From: Pararhizobium antarcticum
Lineage (GTDB): Bacteria > Pseudomonadota > Alphaproteobacteria > Rhizobiales > Rhizobiaceae
Reading direction: 5' to 3'
NCBI RefSeq assembly: GCF_001885585.1
Contig: NZ_LSRP01000001.1
Coordinates: forward strand, 237,161-301,160
Length of the DNA: 64,000 bases
Shown here: positions 9,415-20,291 of the stretch, one piece after another
How the letters are laid out: every line of letters begins with the position of its first letter
Numbering within the stretch: position 1 is the stretch's first letter
The notes under the pieces: generated by a model
Databases searched by the model: none
The model's input: only the letters and a program-made list of their open reading frames with translations
Told to the model about the DNA's origin: nothing
Position numbers and translations under genes: made by a program

Positions 9415-9455
9415 TGCACAATCGATATTTCTTTTTTGCACAATCGATGGTGCAA
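9415..9455. promoter_or_regulatory. Putative LacI-family operator between divergent sugar operon and regulator
   Basis: An inverted repeat TTGCAC-N8-GTGCAA lies at 9436-9455, with an ATCGAT centre. The 12-mer TGCACAATCGAT occurs at 9415-9426 and again at 9437-9448, so the left half is repeated 22 bases apart. The surrounding 9286-9624 region is AT-rich against the coding background and separates the sugar operon from its likely LacI regulator. That this is the operator is inference from symmetry and position. Confidence 0.55.
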
Positions 9456-9624
9456 TTAATATCAAATAGATTTATTGTTTCGTCAAGGGGAGATTGGCAC
9501 TAGAGCATGAGTGGATTTCGCAGGCTTTGGCTCCCCGTTCTATGCGGTGAATTCAATGCATTAGAAACACTGCGCTTTTCCGCCCGCACGGCCGGGGAAG
9601 GACTGGGGCAAGACTGGGGGAACC

Positions 9625-10683
9625 ATGCGGCAAGAGAGCAAGAAGAAGGCGACGATCTACGACCTCTCGGTGCTGTCGGGATGTTCGGCTTCCACCGTCA
9701 GTGCCGTGCTCAATGGAACCTGGCAGAAGCGCCGCATCAAGGAAAGCACGGCCGACCTGATCCGCAGCCTTGCCGAAAAACACCAATATACGGCGAACCT
9801 CCAGGCACGCGGGCTGCGCAGTTCGCGCTCCGGCCTCGTCGGCCTCTTGCTGCCGGTGCATGACAACCGCTATTTTTCTTCGATGGCCCAGACCTTCGAG
9901 GCCCATGTGCGCGCTCGCGGCCAGTGCCCGATCGTCGTCAGCGCCTGCCGCGATCCGCAGGAAGAGCGCCGGACGGTGGAAACGCTGATCTCATATTCTA
10001 TCGACGAACTCTTCGTCGCCGGCGCCACCGACCCGGACGGCGTGCATGCCGTCTGCGAAGCGGCTGGTCTCAAACACATCAATCTCGACCTGCCCGGCAC
10101 CAAGACCCATTCCGTCATCAGCGACAACTACGAAGGCGGCAGATTGCTGACCGAGGCGATCATCCGCCATTGCCAGGGTGACCGACCGCTAGAGCCGGAG
10201 GAACTCTATCTGTTCGGGGGTCGCAACGACCATGCCAGCCGCGAGCGTATCCGCGGTTTCCGCGAGGTGAAGCGCGAAATCTTCGGCGTCGATCCGGACG
10301 AATGCATCCAGCCAACGGGCTATTCGCCAGCCATGACCCAGAAGGCATTCGAAACCTTCTACGCGCGTGAAGGCCACCTGCCCCGCGCCTTTTTCATCAA
10401 TTCCTCGATCAATTTCGAAGGCCTCCTGCGGTTCCTCGGCCAGCATCCGCATGAGACCTTCGCCGATATCGTCGTCGGCTGCTACGACTACGACCCGTTC
10501 GGTTCCTTCCTGCCCTTTCCCGTCATCATGATCCGCCAGGACGTGGAAAGCATGATCGCCAAGGCCTTCGAAATCATCGACCAGCCACGCTCGGCACCGC
10601 AACTGCACCTGATCCGCCCGGAACTGGTGCCGCCGCGCACTGCGCTGATGGGCCCGCTGGATGCGCTGAAGGACATCGACTGA
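9625..10683 (+). CDS. LacI-family transcriptional regulator
   Basis: The 352-residue protein starts with a LacI helix-turn-helix (ATIYDLSVLSGCSASTVSAVLNG), followed by a hinge helix and a periplasmic-binding-protein-like effector domain (GLVGLLLPVHDNRYFSSM onwards). The start at 9625 places the HTH at the N-terminus as in the family. It is divergent from the ribose-type sugar importer operon and separated from it by a symmetric operator-like sequence, so it probably controls that operon in response to the imported sugar. The LNGTWQ hinge side and a GTWQKRRI linker are slightly unusual for the family. Confidence 0.9.
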   Translation: MRQESKKKATIYDLSVLSGCSASTVSAVLNGTWQKRRIKESTADLIRSLAEKHQYTANLQARGLRSSRSGLVGLLLPVHDNRYFSSMAQTFEAHVRARGQCPIVVSACRDPQEERRTVETLISYSIDELFVAGATDPDGVHAVCEAAGLKHINLDLPGTKTHSVISDNYEGGRLLTEAIIRHCQGDRPLEPEELYLFGGRNDHASRERIRGFREVKREIFGVDPDECIQPTGYSPAMTQKAFETFYAREGHLPRAFFINSSINFEGLLRFLGQHPHETFADIVVGCYDYDPFGSFLPFPVIMIRQDVESMIAKAFEIIDQPRSAPQLHLIRPELVPPRTALMGPLDALKDID

Positions 10684-10716
10684 CAACCACAAGGCCCGGC
10701 GCCCACCCTTGACCGG

Positions 10717-11187
10717 TCAGGCATCGACGGGAACGAAGAGGCCCAGCTTGATATCCTTCAGCACGACATTGGTGTGGATCCGCCGGATCTGCGGGTTCTG
10801 CGCCATGATGCCGGCGGTGATTTCGTCGTAGTGGCCAACATCCCTTGCCGTAATGATGGCAATGAGGTCGACCGAACCCGTGACATAATAGACCTGCTGG
10901 ATATGGTCCTGCCTGTCGGCCCAGAGGCGGAATTTCGACAGCGCGTCATAGTTTTCGCGTTCGATCTCCATGCCGGCGATGAAGGTCATTGCATTGCCGG
11001 CTGCCTTCCTGTCGACGACGGCGATCTCGGCTGCAATCACGCCATCTTCGCGCATGCGCTTCAGCCGCCGTTGCACCGCAGACGCCGATAGCCCGACCTG
11101 CTCGGCGATGACTTCAGCCTTTAACTGGCAATTTCTCTGGACGATCTCCAGAATGCTCCGGTCAAACGCATCGAGTGGTCCCGACAT
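10717..11187 (-). CDS. Lrp/AsnC-family transcriptional regulator
   Basis: This 156-residue protein has an N-terminal winged HTH (LDAFDRSILEIVQRNCQLKA with LSASAVQRRLKRM) and a C-terminal RAM/Lrp ligand-binding domain (VYYVTGSVDLIAIITARDV). The start at 11187 has GGAGG seven bases upstream, better than the in-frame ATG at 11205. Lrp/AsnC proteins sense amino acids. The gene is divergent from a homocysteine S-methyltransferase gene 235 bases away, so that gene is a reasonable target. The ligand is unknown. Confidence 0.9.
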   Translation of the reverse strand: MSGPLDAFDRSILEIVQRNCQLKAEVIAEQVGLSASAVQRRLKRMREDGVIAAEIAVVDRKAAGNAMTFIAGMEIERENYDALSKFRLWADRQDHIQQVYYVTGSVDLIAIITARDVGHYDEITAGIMAQNPQIRRIHTNVVLKDIKLGLFVPVDA

Positions 11188-11421
11188 TCCAACGCCTCCG
11201 TTCATGGCGCAAGCGGCGCTTGTGCCGCGTGGCAGGCATATCCTTCGACGACGTCAAGAACAAGCAGGCTGCGGTTCTCCCGTTTCATTGGGCGATATTG
11301 TGTGCTTACGCCGCATTCTGTGTGAAAATTTGCGGCAGAACGTCGAAGTGGCCTATTAATGTGCCCGGGCGCTGCGATACCGACGTGGCCGACTGCAAAC
11401 CGCGCAACCGGAGCCGATTCC

Positions 11422-12330
11422 ATGAACGATATCCTCATTCTCGACGGCGGCATGAGCCGGGAACTGGTTCGCCTTGGTGCGCAACTGCGCCAGCCCGAGT
11501 GGTCGGCTCTGGCGCTGATTGACACGCCGGACATCGTTCGCGACGTGCACCGGGAGTTCATGGAGGCAGGTGCCGACGTCGTCACCACCAACAGTTACGC
11601 CCTGGTGCCCTTCCATATCGGCGAAACCCGGTTCCGCACCGAGGGCGAAGCGCTGATCGCCCTGTCCGGGCGGTTGGCCCGCGAGGCAGCCGATGCGTTT
11701 ACCGCACGCAAGGTGCGCGTCGCCGGATCTCTGCCGCCGATTTTCGGGTCCTACGAGCCGCAGCTTTTCGAGCCGGCGAAGGTCCAGGACTATCTCTGCG
11801 TCCTCGTTGCCGGTCTTTCACCCTACGTCGATGTCTGGCTGGGCGAGACGCTCTCCCTGATCGCCGAGGGTGAAGCCGTGCGGCTGGCGGTTGCCCGCAC
11901 CGGAAAACCACTGTGGATTTCCTTCACGCTGACGGACGCACCCGCCGAAACGACCGTCGGTCTGCCACGACTGCGTTCCGGCGAAACCGTTGAACAGGCA
12001 GCAACCTGGGCAGTTTCCGCCGGTCTTCAGGGCCTGCTCTTCAATTGCAGTCGTCCGGAAGTGATGGCGGACGCCGTGCGCGTGGCCGCAAACATCTTTG
12101 GCGAACACAAGGCGCAGATCGCAATCGGTGTCTATGCCAACGCCTTCGAACCGCTTCAGGAAGAGGGCGCCGCCAACGAGGCCCTCCACGCCACCCGCGA
12201 GGATCTGACCGGGGATGTCTATTGCGATTTCGCCGCAAGCTGGGTGGAGGCCGGCGCATCGCTGATCGGCGGCTGCTGTGGCGTCGGAACCGCGCATATC
12301 CACCGCCTGGCAAACAGGCTCAGATACTGA
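11422..12330 (+). CDS. Homocysteine S-methyltransferase
   Basis: The 302-residue protein belongs to the zinc-dependent homocysteine S-methyltransferase family (MmuM/MHT-like), which makes methionine from homocysteine using S-methylmethionine or a related methyl donor. The start ILDGGMSREL is the family's substrate loop. The Zn-binding cysteines are in LFNCSRPE and in GGCCGVG close to the C-terminus. I chose the ATG at 11422 because it has a GGAG site and begins just before the conserved start; an upstream ATG at 11359 would add 21 unconserved residues. It is divergent from an Lrp/AsnC regulator. Confidence 0.88.
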   Translation: MNDILILDGGMSRELVRLGAQLRQPEWSALALIDTPDIVRDVHREFMEAGADVVTTNSYALVPFHIGETRFRTEGEALIALSGRLAREAADAFTARKVRVAGSLPPIFGSYEPQLFEPAKVQDYLCVLVAGLSPYVDVWLGETLSLIAEGEAVRLAVARTGKPLWISFTLTDAPAETTVGLPRLRSGETVEQAATWAVSAGLQGLLFNCSRPEVMADAVRVAANIFGEHKAQIAIGVYANAFEPLQEEGAANEALHATREDLTGDVYCDFAASWVEAGASLIGGCCGVGTAHIHRLANRLRY

Positions 12331-12498
12331 TCCCCAGCGCAACGCACCGGCAAGGATCGGCCTGGAGACCGGGATCGGGGCCGCAGTAAATTTTTCCGTG
12401 AAGCGCCTCGGCAAGGCAGGGATTGAACAGATCCGGCCTTGGCTATATGCAGCAAAGCCGGGGCTAGGCGCCACAAACGCGTGAAAACGTGGAATCAC

Positions 12499-12516
12499 TC
12501 AGTAAAAATTTACTGA
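12499..12516. promoter_or_regulatory. Putative operator upstream of second LacI regulator
   Basis: TCAGTAAA and TTTACTGA form perfect 8-bp arms around a two-base centre, 67 bases before the lacI-type gene. A related half-like sequence (CAGTAAATTTTTCC) lies at 12384-12397. A similar palindrome occurs before the transport operon at 13656-13671, with three differences over 16 bases. This is consistent with autoregulation and control of the downstream operon by the same protein. Confidence 0.55.
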
Positions 12517-12582
12517 AATCTGTTTCCTCCGATGCGTGGCTGTGGCAGGCTGGGCGGCAGGCGGAAAAATGGAACGATGGGA

Positions 12583-13629
12583 ATGGTAACGATCAAGGAA
12601 ATCGCCAAGGCCGTGGGCGTCTCGTCTGCCACGGTATCGCGGGTCCTGAACTATGACCCCGCCCTTTCCATTTCTCCGGCAAAACGCCAGGCGATCATCG
12701 AAACGGCGGAGGCGTTGAACTACGAGACGCCGCGCAATCGCAACAAGGCCAACGGCCAAACCGCGCCCAGCCTTTTGACGAAACTGGTGATCGTGCACTT
12801 CCTCGAACCGTCCGATGAAATCGCCGATCCCTATTATGTCGGCGTCCGCCTCGGCATCGAAAACCGCTGCCGCGACCTCAAGACCGAGATCGTCAAGGTC
12901 TTTCATTCCGATGCCCTTCCCGAGGCCTCGCTGCTGGAAGGCGCGTCGGGCGTCATCGTCATCGGAAAACACTCCGACAACGAGATCGAATGGCTGCAGC
13001 AATATGCAAGGCAGGTGGTCTTTGCCGATTTCGACCCGAGGATCGAGCAGATCGACAGTGTCCTCTCCGATATGGGAATGGCCACCGTGAAGATCCTGGA
13101 ATCCTTGCAGGCCAACGGGTACAGGCGGATCGGCTTCATTGGCAGCCATGAAAAGCTGAACGGCACCGTCACCCCGTTCGGCGAAAAGCGCTGCGCTGCG
13201 TATATCGACTGGCAGAAGCAGCATGGCACGTTCGATCCCGAACTGCTGGCCCTTGCCGATTGCACATCCGGTCAAAGCCTTCGGCTGGAGACCGGTTATC
13301 GCCTCGCCCGCGACCTGCTCGCACTCCGGGAAAAGCCTGATGTCATCGTCACATCCAACGACAATATGGCCATCGGCACCTACAGGGCCATCCAGGAGGC
13401 TGGTCTTTCCATACCGGACGACATCGGCGTCATCTCGTTCAACGATATCCCCGTCGCGCAATTCCTGATGCCGCCGCTGTCGACGGTCAGGGTTCACGGC
13501 GAGCACATCGGCGAAGTCGCCGTCGATCTCCTGCTGGAGCGCCTGGCCGGTCGCGCCTATGGCAAGCAGGTTCGCATTTCCACAGAACTGATTCACAGGG
13601 ACAGCTGTCGCAAGGCCATGAATTCCTGA
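12583..13629 (+). CDS. LacI-family transcriptional regulator
   Basis: The 348-residue protein begins MVTIKEIAKAVGVSSATVSR, a typical LacI HTH, followed by the hinge and the sugar-sensing core (VISFNDIPVAQFLMPPLSTV near the end). GGAA eight bases before the ATG at 12583 favours this start over the ATG six bases upstream. It is transcribed in the same direction as, and 134 bases before, the oligosaccharide ABC operon with a GH2 glycosidase. Palindromes of the same type lie before both, so it is probably the operon's repressor. Resemblance to galactose-type regulators (EbgR/GalR) is suggested by context only. Confidence 0.9.
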   Translation: MVTIKEIAKAVGVSSATVSRVLNYDPALSISPAKRQAIIETAEALNYETPRNRNKANGQTAPSLLTKLVIVHFLEPSDEIADPYYVGVRLGIENRCRDLKTEIVKVFHSDALPEASLLEGASGVIVIGKHSDNEIEWLQQYARQVVFADFDPRIEQIDSVLSDMGMATVKILESLQANGYRRIGFIGSHEKLNGTVTPFGEKRCAAYIDWQKQHGTFDPELLALADCTSGQSLRLETGYRLARDLLALREKPDVIVTSNDNMAIGTYRAIQEAGLSIPDDIGVISFNDIPVAQFLMPPLSTVRVHGEHIGEVAVDLLLERLAGRAYGKQVRISTELIHRDSCRKAMNS

Positions 13630-13655
13630 GCCTTTTTAAAGCCCTTCGCAGGCGC

Positions 13656-13671
13656 AATAAATATTTACTAA
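13656..13671. promoter_or_regulatory. Putative LacI operator before oligosaccharide operon
   Basis: AATAAATATTTACTAA lies just after the regulator gene and 92 bases before the binding-protein gene. It matches the 12500-12515 palindrome except at three positions. A repressor bound at both sites would control its own gene and the operon. Inferred from similarity and position. Confidence 0.5.
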
Positions 13672-13763
13672 ATTTTCCTTGCGTGTTTTCCAGTTTTGGG
13701 TAAATCTTTGCATATCGGCACGGGAGGAGACCATGCCGATCCAAATTCGCTCGGGAGGAATAC

Positions 13764-15032
13764 ATGGACAACAGGACAATTCTGTCGCGTTTTGCGGCTG
13801 CAGCTTTCGCCGGTGCCAGCTTTTTTGCAACCACCGCCGCATTCGCCGGCGAAGTGACCATCTGGTGCTGGGACCCCAACTTCAACGTCGCGATCATGAA
13901 GGAAGCCGGCGAGCGCTACACCGCCAAGCATCCGGAAACAACGTTCAACATCGTCGACTTTGCCAAGGCCGACGTTGAACAGAAGCTGCAGACAGCTCTG
14001 TCTTCGGGCACGACCGACGCGCTGCCGGACATCGTCCTGATCGAGGACTACGGCGCGCAGAAATACCTCCAGTCCTTCCCCGGCGCCTTTGCCGAGATGA
14101 GCGGCACGGTCGATTATTCCGGCTTCGCACCCTACAAGGTGCAGCTGATGACCGTAGACGGCAAGGTCTACGGCATGCCGTTCGACAGCGGCGTCACCGG
14201 CTTCTACTACCGCAAGGACTATCTCGAGCAGGCCGGTTTCAAGCCGGCGGATGTCCAGGACATCACCTGGGATCGCTTCATCGAAATCGGCAAGCAGGTC
14301 GAGGAAAAGACCGGCAAGAAGATGATGGGCCTCGACATCACCGATGCCGGCTTTACCCGCATCCTGATGCAGTCGGCAGGCCAGTGGTACTTCGATGCTG
14401 AGGGCAATCTGAGCATCGAAAACAACACCGCCCTCAAGGCAGCACTCGAAACCCAGCAGAAGATCCTGCAGGCCGGCGTCTACAAGCCGTCGTCCGGCTG
14501 GTCCGACTGGGTCGGCAGCTTCACGTCCGGCGACGTGGCGACGGTCACCACCGGCGTCTGGATCACCGGTACGGTCAAGGCGCAGGCCGACCAGTCCGGA
14601 AAATGGGGCGTTGCGCCCATTCCGAGCCTCGGCATCGAAGGCGCGACGCATGCCTCCAATCTCGGCGGATCAAGCTGGTACGTGCTGGAAAGCTCGGCTG
14701 AAAAGGCAGAGGCGATTGCTTTCCTCAACGAAACCTACGCCAAGGACATCGACTTCTACCAGAAGATCCTCACGGAGCGTGGCGCCGTCGGCTCGCTGCT
14801 GGCGGCCCGCACCGGTGAAGCCTACATGAAGGCGGACGAGTTCTTCGGCGGCGAAACCGTCTGGCAGAACTTCTCCGACTGGCTCTCGAAGGTCCCGCCG
14901 GTCAACTACGGCATCTTCACCAACGAGGTGGACACGGCCGTCACTGCGCATCTTCCGTCACTTGCCCAGGGCGCCAATATCGACGAGGTCCTGAAGCAGA
15001 TCCAGAGTCAGGCCGAAGGCCAGATCCAGTAA
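13764..15032 (+). CDS. ABC transporter sugar-binding protein (family 1, MalE-like)
   Basis: This 422-residue periplasmic binding protein has a signal peptide (TILSRFAAAAFAGASFFATTAAFA, cut before GEVTIW) and a type-1 solute-binding fold: MPFDSGVTGFYYRKDYLEQAGF and the GVAPIPSLG segment are characteristic. GGGAGGAATAC precedes the ATG. It is the receptor of the importer encoded by the following permeases and the ATPase at 19173. The accompanying GH2 enzyme suggests a beta-linked oligosaccharide or glycoside as ligand. Confidence 0.9.
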   Translation: MDNRTILSRFAAAAFAGASFFATTAAFAGEVTIWCWDPNFNVAIMKEAGERYTAKHPETTFNIVDFAKADVEQKLQTALSSGTTDALPDIVLIEDYGAQKYLQSFPGAFAEMSGTVDYSGFAPYKVQLMTVDGKVYGMPFDSGVTGFYYRKDYLEQAGFKPADVQDITWDRFIEIGKQVEEKTGKKMMGLDITDAGFTRILMQSAGQWYFDAEGNLSIENNTALKAALETQQKILQAGVYKPSSGWSDWVGSFTSGDVATVTTGVWITGTVKAQADQSGKWGVAPIPSLGIEGATHASNLGGSSWYVLESSAEKAEAIAFLNETYAKDIDFYQKILTERGAVGSLLAARTGEAYMKADEFFGGETVWQNFSDWLSKVPPVNYGIFTNEVDTAVTAHLPSLAQGANIDEVLKQIQSQAEGQIQ

Positions 15033-15082
15033 GCAGTCCTCCTCCCAGCGACGGGTGCTGACGTGCCCGTCCACCGCGAAAG

Positions 15083-15108
15083 CGGGCGGCCTTCGACAAG
15101 GCCGCCCG
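15083..15108 (+). promoter_or_regulatory. Intercistronic stem-loop after the binding-protein gene
   Basis: An 11-bp perfect stem (CGGGCGGCCTT / AAGGCCGCCCG) closes a CGAC loop in the 137-base gap between the binding-protein and permease genes. There is no T-tract, so it is not a standard terminator. Such hairpins behind binding-protein genes usually protect the upstream mRNA and raise the receptor-to-permease ratio; that role is inferred here. Confidence 0.6.
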
Positions 15109-15169
15109 GTGGCGCCCGGCGCGCAGAGGCGATCGACCAGACCAATCTTCCAGAAGCGGAACGACGACC

Positions 15170-16066
15170 ATGGCTCTTGCAAAAACAGGCGGGTTGAAGC
15201 GCTATTACGACGTGAACGGCTGGCTGTTCATCGCCCCGGCCCTCACCCTCATCGGCATCTTCCTGATCTATCCGATCTTCCGTTCGCTGTTTCTGTCCTT
15301 TTATTCCGGCAAGGGCATGATGCTGAAATTCGCAGGCTTCGGGAACATCACCCGCCTCGCCAATGATCCGGTGTTCCTGAAGGCGCTGATCAACACCACG
15401 ACCTTCTTTGTCATCCAGGTGCCGATCATGATCGTGCTGGCGCTGATCCTGGCGTCGTTGCTGAACATGGATCGGCTGAAATTCGCAGGCTTCTTCCGCA
15501 CCGCCATCTTCCTGCCCTGCGTCGCCTCGCTGGTCGCCTATTCGGTGCTGTTCAAGAGCATGTTCTCGGTCGATGGCGTCATCAACCAGGCACTGATGGC
15601 CATTGGTCTCATCGGCATGCCGATCGGCTGGCTGACCGAGCCCTTCTGGGCAAAGGTGCTGGTCATTCTGGCGATTACCTGGCGCTGGACGGGCTACAAC
15701 ATGATCTTCTACCTGGCGGCCCTGCAGAACATCGACAAGTCGATCTACGAGGCGGCCCGCATCGACGGCGTTCCCGCCTGGGCGCGCTTCGTGCACCTGA
15801 CCATACCGATGCTGAAGCCGGTGATCCTGTTCACCACGATCATCTCGACGATCGGCACGATCCAGCTTTTCGACGAGGTCTATAACCTGACCGAGGGCAA
15901 GGGCGGCCCGGCGGATGCGACGATCACCCTGTCCCTCTATATCTACAACCTGACCTTCCGCTTCATGCCGAGTTTCGGCTATGCCGCAACGGTCTCCTAC
16001 GTCATCGTCCTGATGGTGGCCGTTCTGTCCTTCCTGCAATTCTATGCCGCACGGGAGCGTTCATGA
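15170..16066 (+). CDS. Sugar ABC transporter permease (MalF/UgpA type)
   Basis: The 298-residue inner-membrane protein has about six membrane segments and the EAA motif of family 1 importers (EAARIDGVPAWARFVHLTIPML), which contacts the ATPase. The N-terminus (YYDVNGWLFIAPALTLIGIF) is typical. It overlaps the second permease by four bases. Together they form the channel of the oligosaccharide importer. Confidence 0.92.
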   Translation: MALAKTGGLKRYYDVNGWLFIAPALTLIGIFLIYPIFRSLFLSFYSGKGMMLKFAGFGNITRLANDPVFLKALINTTTFFVIQVPIMIVLALILASLLNMDRLKFAGFFRTAIFLPCVASLVAYSVLFKSMFSVDGVINQALMAIGLIGMPIGWLTEPFWAKVLVILAITWRWTGYNMIFYLAALQNIDKSIYEAARIDGVPAWARFVHLTIPMLKPVILFTTIISTIGTIQLFDEVYNLTEGKGGPADATITLSLYIYNLTFRFMPSFGYAATVSYVIVLMVAVLSFLQFYAARERS

Positions 16067-16902
16067 CCCAGATCGCCACACCATCGCCGCGCGTCCGCCG
16101 CCTTCTGCCCGAGACCGCAACCTATATCACGCTGTCGATCGCCGCCTTCGTCTCGGTGTTTCCCTTCCTCTGGATGCTGATCAGCTCGACCAACACATCG
16201 ATCGACATCATCAAGGGCAAGACGAGTTTTGGCGCGGCCTTCTCGACCAATGTGGTGAACTTCTTCACCCAGGTGGACGTGCCGCTGGTGTTCTGGAATT
16301 CGGCCAAGGTGTCTATCCTGACGACGCTGCTGACGATCGCGGTCTCGTCGCTTGCCGGTTATGGATTCGAGATGTTCCGCTCGAAGATGCGCGACCGCCT
16401 CTATGCGCTGGTCCTGCTCACCCTGATGGTGCCGTTCGCAGCCCTGATGATCCCGCTGTTCATGATGATGGGACGGGCCGGGCTGATCAACACCCATATC
16501 GGCATTCTGCTGCCGACCATCGCATCGGCCTTCATCATCTTCTATTTCCGCCAGTCGACCAAGGCGTTTCCGACCGAGTTGCGCGATGCGGCCAAGGTCG
16601 ACGGGCTGAAGGAATGGCAGATCTTCCTCTACATCTACGTGCCTGTGATGCGCTCGACCTTTGCCGCGGCGTTCGTGATCATCTTCATGACCAGCTGGAA
16701 CAACTATCTCTGGCCGCTGATCGTGCTGCAGTCCAACGAGACCAAGACGATCACCCTTGTCGTCTCTTCGCTCGCCTCCGCCTACTACCCCGATTTCGGC
16801 GTCGTCATGATCGGTACGATCCTCGCGACGCTGCCCACCCTCCTCGTCTTCTTCATCATGCAGCGCCAGTTCGTGGCCGGCATGCTTGGTTCCGTGAAAT
16901 AG
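16063..16902 (+). CDS. Sugar ABC transporter permease (MalG/UgpE type)
   Basis: This 279-residue protein is the second channel subunit, with six membrane segments and an EAA-type loop (ELRDAAKVDGLKEWQIFLYIYVPVM), followed by the family's TSWNNYLWPLIVL and the short C-terminal QRQFVAGMLGSVK. It overlaps the first permease gene (ATGA) and is followed after ten bases by the glycosidase gene. Confidence 0.92.
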   Translation: MTQIATPSPRVRRLLPETATYITLSIAAFVSVFPFLWMLISSTNTSIDIIKGKTSFGAAFSTNVVNFFTQVDVPLVFWNSAKVSILTTLLTIAVSSLAGYGFEMFRSKMRDRLYALVLLTLMVPFAALMIPLFMMMGRAGLINTHIGILLPTIASAFIIFYFRQSTKAFPTELRDAAKVDGLKEWQIFLYIYVPVMRSTFAAAFVIIFMTSWNNYLWPLIVLQSNETKTITLVVSSLASAYYPDFGVVMIGTILATLPTLLVFFIMQRQFVAGMLGSVK

Positions 16903-16912
16903 GATTTCGTCA

Positions 16913-19162
16913 ATGCGCAGTTATGAAAGCTTCAACGGCAACTGGATCTTTGCGGAGGGTTTCGACCCGGCCACGACCGATCGGCCGCTGAACGGTGAAA
17001 CCGTCCGCCTGCCGCACACGGCGGTGGAGCTCCCCTACAACTATTTCGATGAAACCATCTATCAGAAAGCCTTTACCTATCAGAAGGTCCTGGTCTGGGA
17101 CGACAGCTTCGAGGGACGCGAAGTCTCGCTGGTCTTCGACGCCGCCATGGCCGATAGCGCGGTTTATCTCAATGGCCACAGGGTCATCGCCCACAAGGAC
17201 GGCTATACGCCGTTCGAAGCCCGTTTGACCCCACATCTAAAGCGCGGCGAGAACATCATAACCGTCAAGATCGATGGATCGGAAAACCCTGAAATCCCGC
17301 CCTTCGGCGGGCAGATCGACTATCTCTGCTTTGCCGGCATCTACCGCGACGTCTGGCTGAAAGTGGCAAGCCCGGTCTCGATCTCAAACGTCAAGATCGA
17401 GACACCCGACGCCCTTGCCGAAAGAAAATCGGTCACCGCGCGCATCTTCATCGCAAATCCGGACGGCCGGCCGTTTGCCGGCACGCTGTCCGCCACGATC
17501 CACCGGAACGGGAGCGCCGGCGAAGTCGCGACTGCCTCTGTCTCCGTCAGCGGTCAAGACGCATTTCTGTCATTCGACGGCCTCACCGGCCTCGATCTCT
17601 GGGACATCGACAATCCCGTGCTCTACAGCCTTACGCTCGCGCTCGGGACGGAACACGGGCAAGACGGGGTGACGCAGCGTTTCGGCTTCCGGACTGCCGA
17701 ATTCACCCCCGACGGCTTCCTCCTCAACGGGCACGCGCTGAAACTGCGCGGTCTCAACCGCCACCAGAGCTGGCCGCACACCGGCTATGCCATGGGCCGG
17801 CGGGCGCAGGAGAAGGATGCCGACATCCTCAAATACGAACTTGCCTGCAACATCGTGCGCACCTCGCACTATCCGCAGTCGAAATGGTTTATCGAGCGCT
17901 GCGACGAGATCGGGCTGCTGTGCTTTGAGGAAATCCCCGGCTGGCAGCACATCGGCGGGGACGAATGGAAAAAGGAATCCATCGAGAACGTCCGCCGCAT
18001 GATCGAGCGCGACTGGAACCACCCGTCGATCATCATCTGGGGCGTGCGCATCAACGAAAGCCAGGACGATCACGAATTCTACGCCGAGACGAACCGGCTC
18101 GCCCGCGAACTGGACACGACACGGCAGACCGGCGGCGTGCGTTTCATCACCAACTCGGAAATGCTCGAAGACGTCTATACGATGAACGACTTCATCTTGG
18201 GACAGGAGGAAATGCCCGGAAACAATCGCGGCCGCGTCGTCCTGCGCGACCGGGTGGAGACCACCGGCATCACCCGGCAGATCCCCTACATGATCACCGA
18301 ATATAACGGGCACATGTATCCGACCAAGCGTTTCGACCAGGAGCAGCGGCAGGCCGAACACGTGACGCGCCATCTTTTGATCCTGGACGCGGTGGCCGGC
18401 GACAGCAATATTTCCGGTTCCACCGGCTGGTGCATGTTCGACTACAACACCCACAAGGATTTCGGGGCGGGCGACCGCATCTGCTACCACGGCGTGCTCG
18501 ACATGTACCGTATCCCGAAACTTGCCGCCTATGCCTATGCCTCGCAGGGCGCGCCGAAGGACGGCGTCGTGCTCCAGCCCGTGACATTCTGGGCGCGTGG
18601 CGAACGCAATATCGGCGGCGTGCTGCCGCTCATCATCCTCACAAACTGCGATTACATCGAGGTGACGTTCGGGGAGTGGCCGGCCAAGCGCGTCTATCCC
18701 GACAGGGAGAATTATCCGAATCTGGCGCACCCGCCCGTGGTCCTCGATCTCCGGTCCGTGACACCCGAAGAATTCGGCACCTGGGGCCGTGTCTGGCGCG
18801 AGGGCACGTTCACCGGCTATGTCGACGGCAAGGTCGTGAAGTCGCTGACGCTACCGGCCGATCCGGTTCCGACCACGCTGGAGGTTATCCCCGATGACAC
18901 GGCGCTGCGGGCCGGAGAAAAGGACGCCGTGCGTGTCGTCGTTCGCGCGCTCGACCAATGCGGCAACCTTCTGCCGTTCTTCGAGGAGCCGGTATCGCTC
19001 TCGCTCGAAGGTCCGGCCCGCATTATCGGCCCGTCCGATCACACGCTGAAGGGCGGCGCCACCGGGTTCTGGATCGAGGCCGGCGACGAGCGCGGCACGC
19101 TGACGCTGACTGTCAGCAGCCGCCGCTTCGCGACCAGCACCACCGCTTTCACCATCAACTGA
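16913..19162 (+). CDS. Glycoside hydrolase family 2 (beta-galactosidase/glucuronidase-like)
   Basis: The 749-residue protein has the GH2 order: sugar-binding jelly roll (about 1-165), immunoglobulin-like domain (about 170-270), TIM barrel (about 275-550) and C-terminal beta domains. The likely acid/base is Glu382 in the [15 protein letters not shown] segment and the nucleophile is Glu463 in ITEYNGH. RINES replaces the common LGNE, a variation known in GH2 subgroups. There is no signal peptide, so it acts in the cytoplasm on sugars brought in by the importer. The substrate (galactoside, mannoside or other) cannot be decided. A C-terminal Ig-like domain ([16 protein letters not shown]) is typical of the DUF4982/Big-containing forms. 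Confidence 0.88.
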   Translation: MRSYESFNGNWIFAEGFDPATTDRPLNGETVRLPHTAVELPYNYFDETIYQKAFTYQKVLVWDDSFEGREVSLVFDAAMADSAVYLNGHRVIAHKDGYTPFEARLTPHLKRGENIITVKIDGSENPEIPPFGGQIDYLCFAGIYRDVWLKVASPVSISNVKIETPDALAERKSVTARIFIANPDGRPFAGTLSATIHRNGSAGEVATASVSVSGQDAFLSFDGLTGLDLWDIDNPVLYSLTLALGTEHGQDGVTQRFGFRTAEFTPDGFLLNGHALKLRGLNRHQSWPHTGYAMGRRAQEKDADILKYELACNIVRTSHYPQSKWFIERCDEIGLLCFEEIPGWQHIGGDEWKKESIENVRRMIERDWNHPSIIIWGVRINESQDDHEFYAETNRLARELDTTRQTGGVRFITNSEMLEDVYTMNDFILGQEEMPGNNRGRVVLRDRVETTGITRQIPYMITEYNGHMYPTKRFDQEQRQAEHVTRHLLILDAVAGDSNISGSTGWCMFDYNTHKDFGAGDRICYHGVLDMYRIPKLAAYAYASQGAPKDGVVLQPVTFWARGERNIGGVLPLIILTNCDYIEVTFGEWPAKRVYPDRENYPNLAHPPVVLDLRSVTPEEFGTWGRVWREGTFTGYVDGKVVKSLTLPADPVPTTLEVIPDDTALRAGEKDAVRVVVRALDQCGNLLPFFEEPVSLSLEGPARIIGPSDHTLKGGATGFWIEAGDERGTLTLTVSSRRFATSTTAFTIN

Positions 19163-19172
19163 GAGACCCATC

Positions 19173-20261
<1,089 letters not shown>

Positions 20262-20291
20262 CCGCAGCACCCGGCAATTCTGGAGACCGCA

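Noticed and set aside
12499..13596. A 365-codon minus-strand frame opposite the second LacI gene
   Set aside because: Shadow of a well-defined LacI protein.
17570..18730. A 386-codon minus-strand frame inside the GH2 gene
   Set aside because: Antisense to the glycosidase's catalytic domain; no recognisable family.
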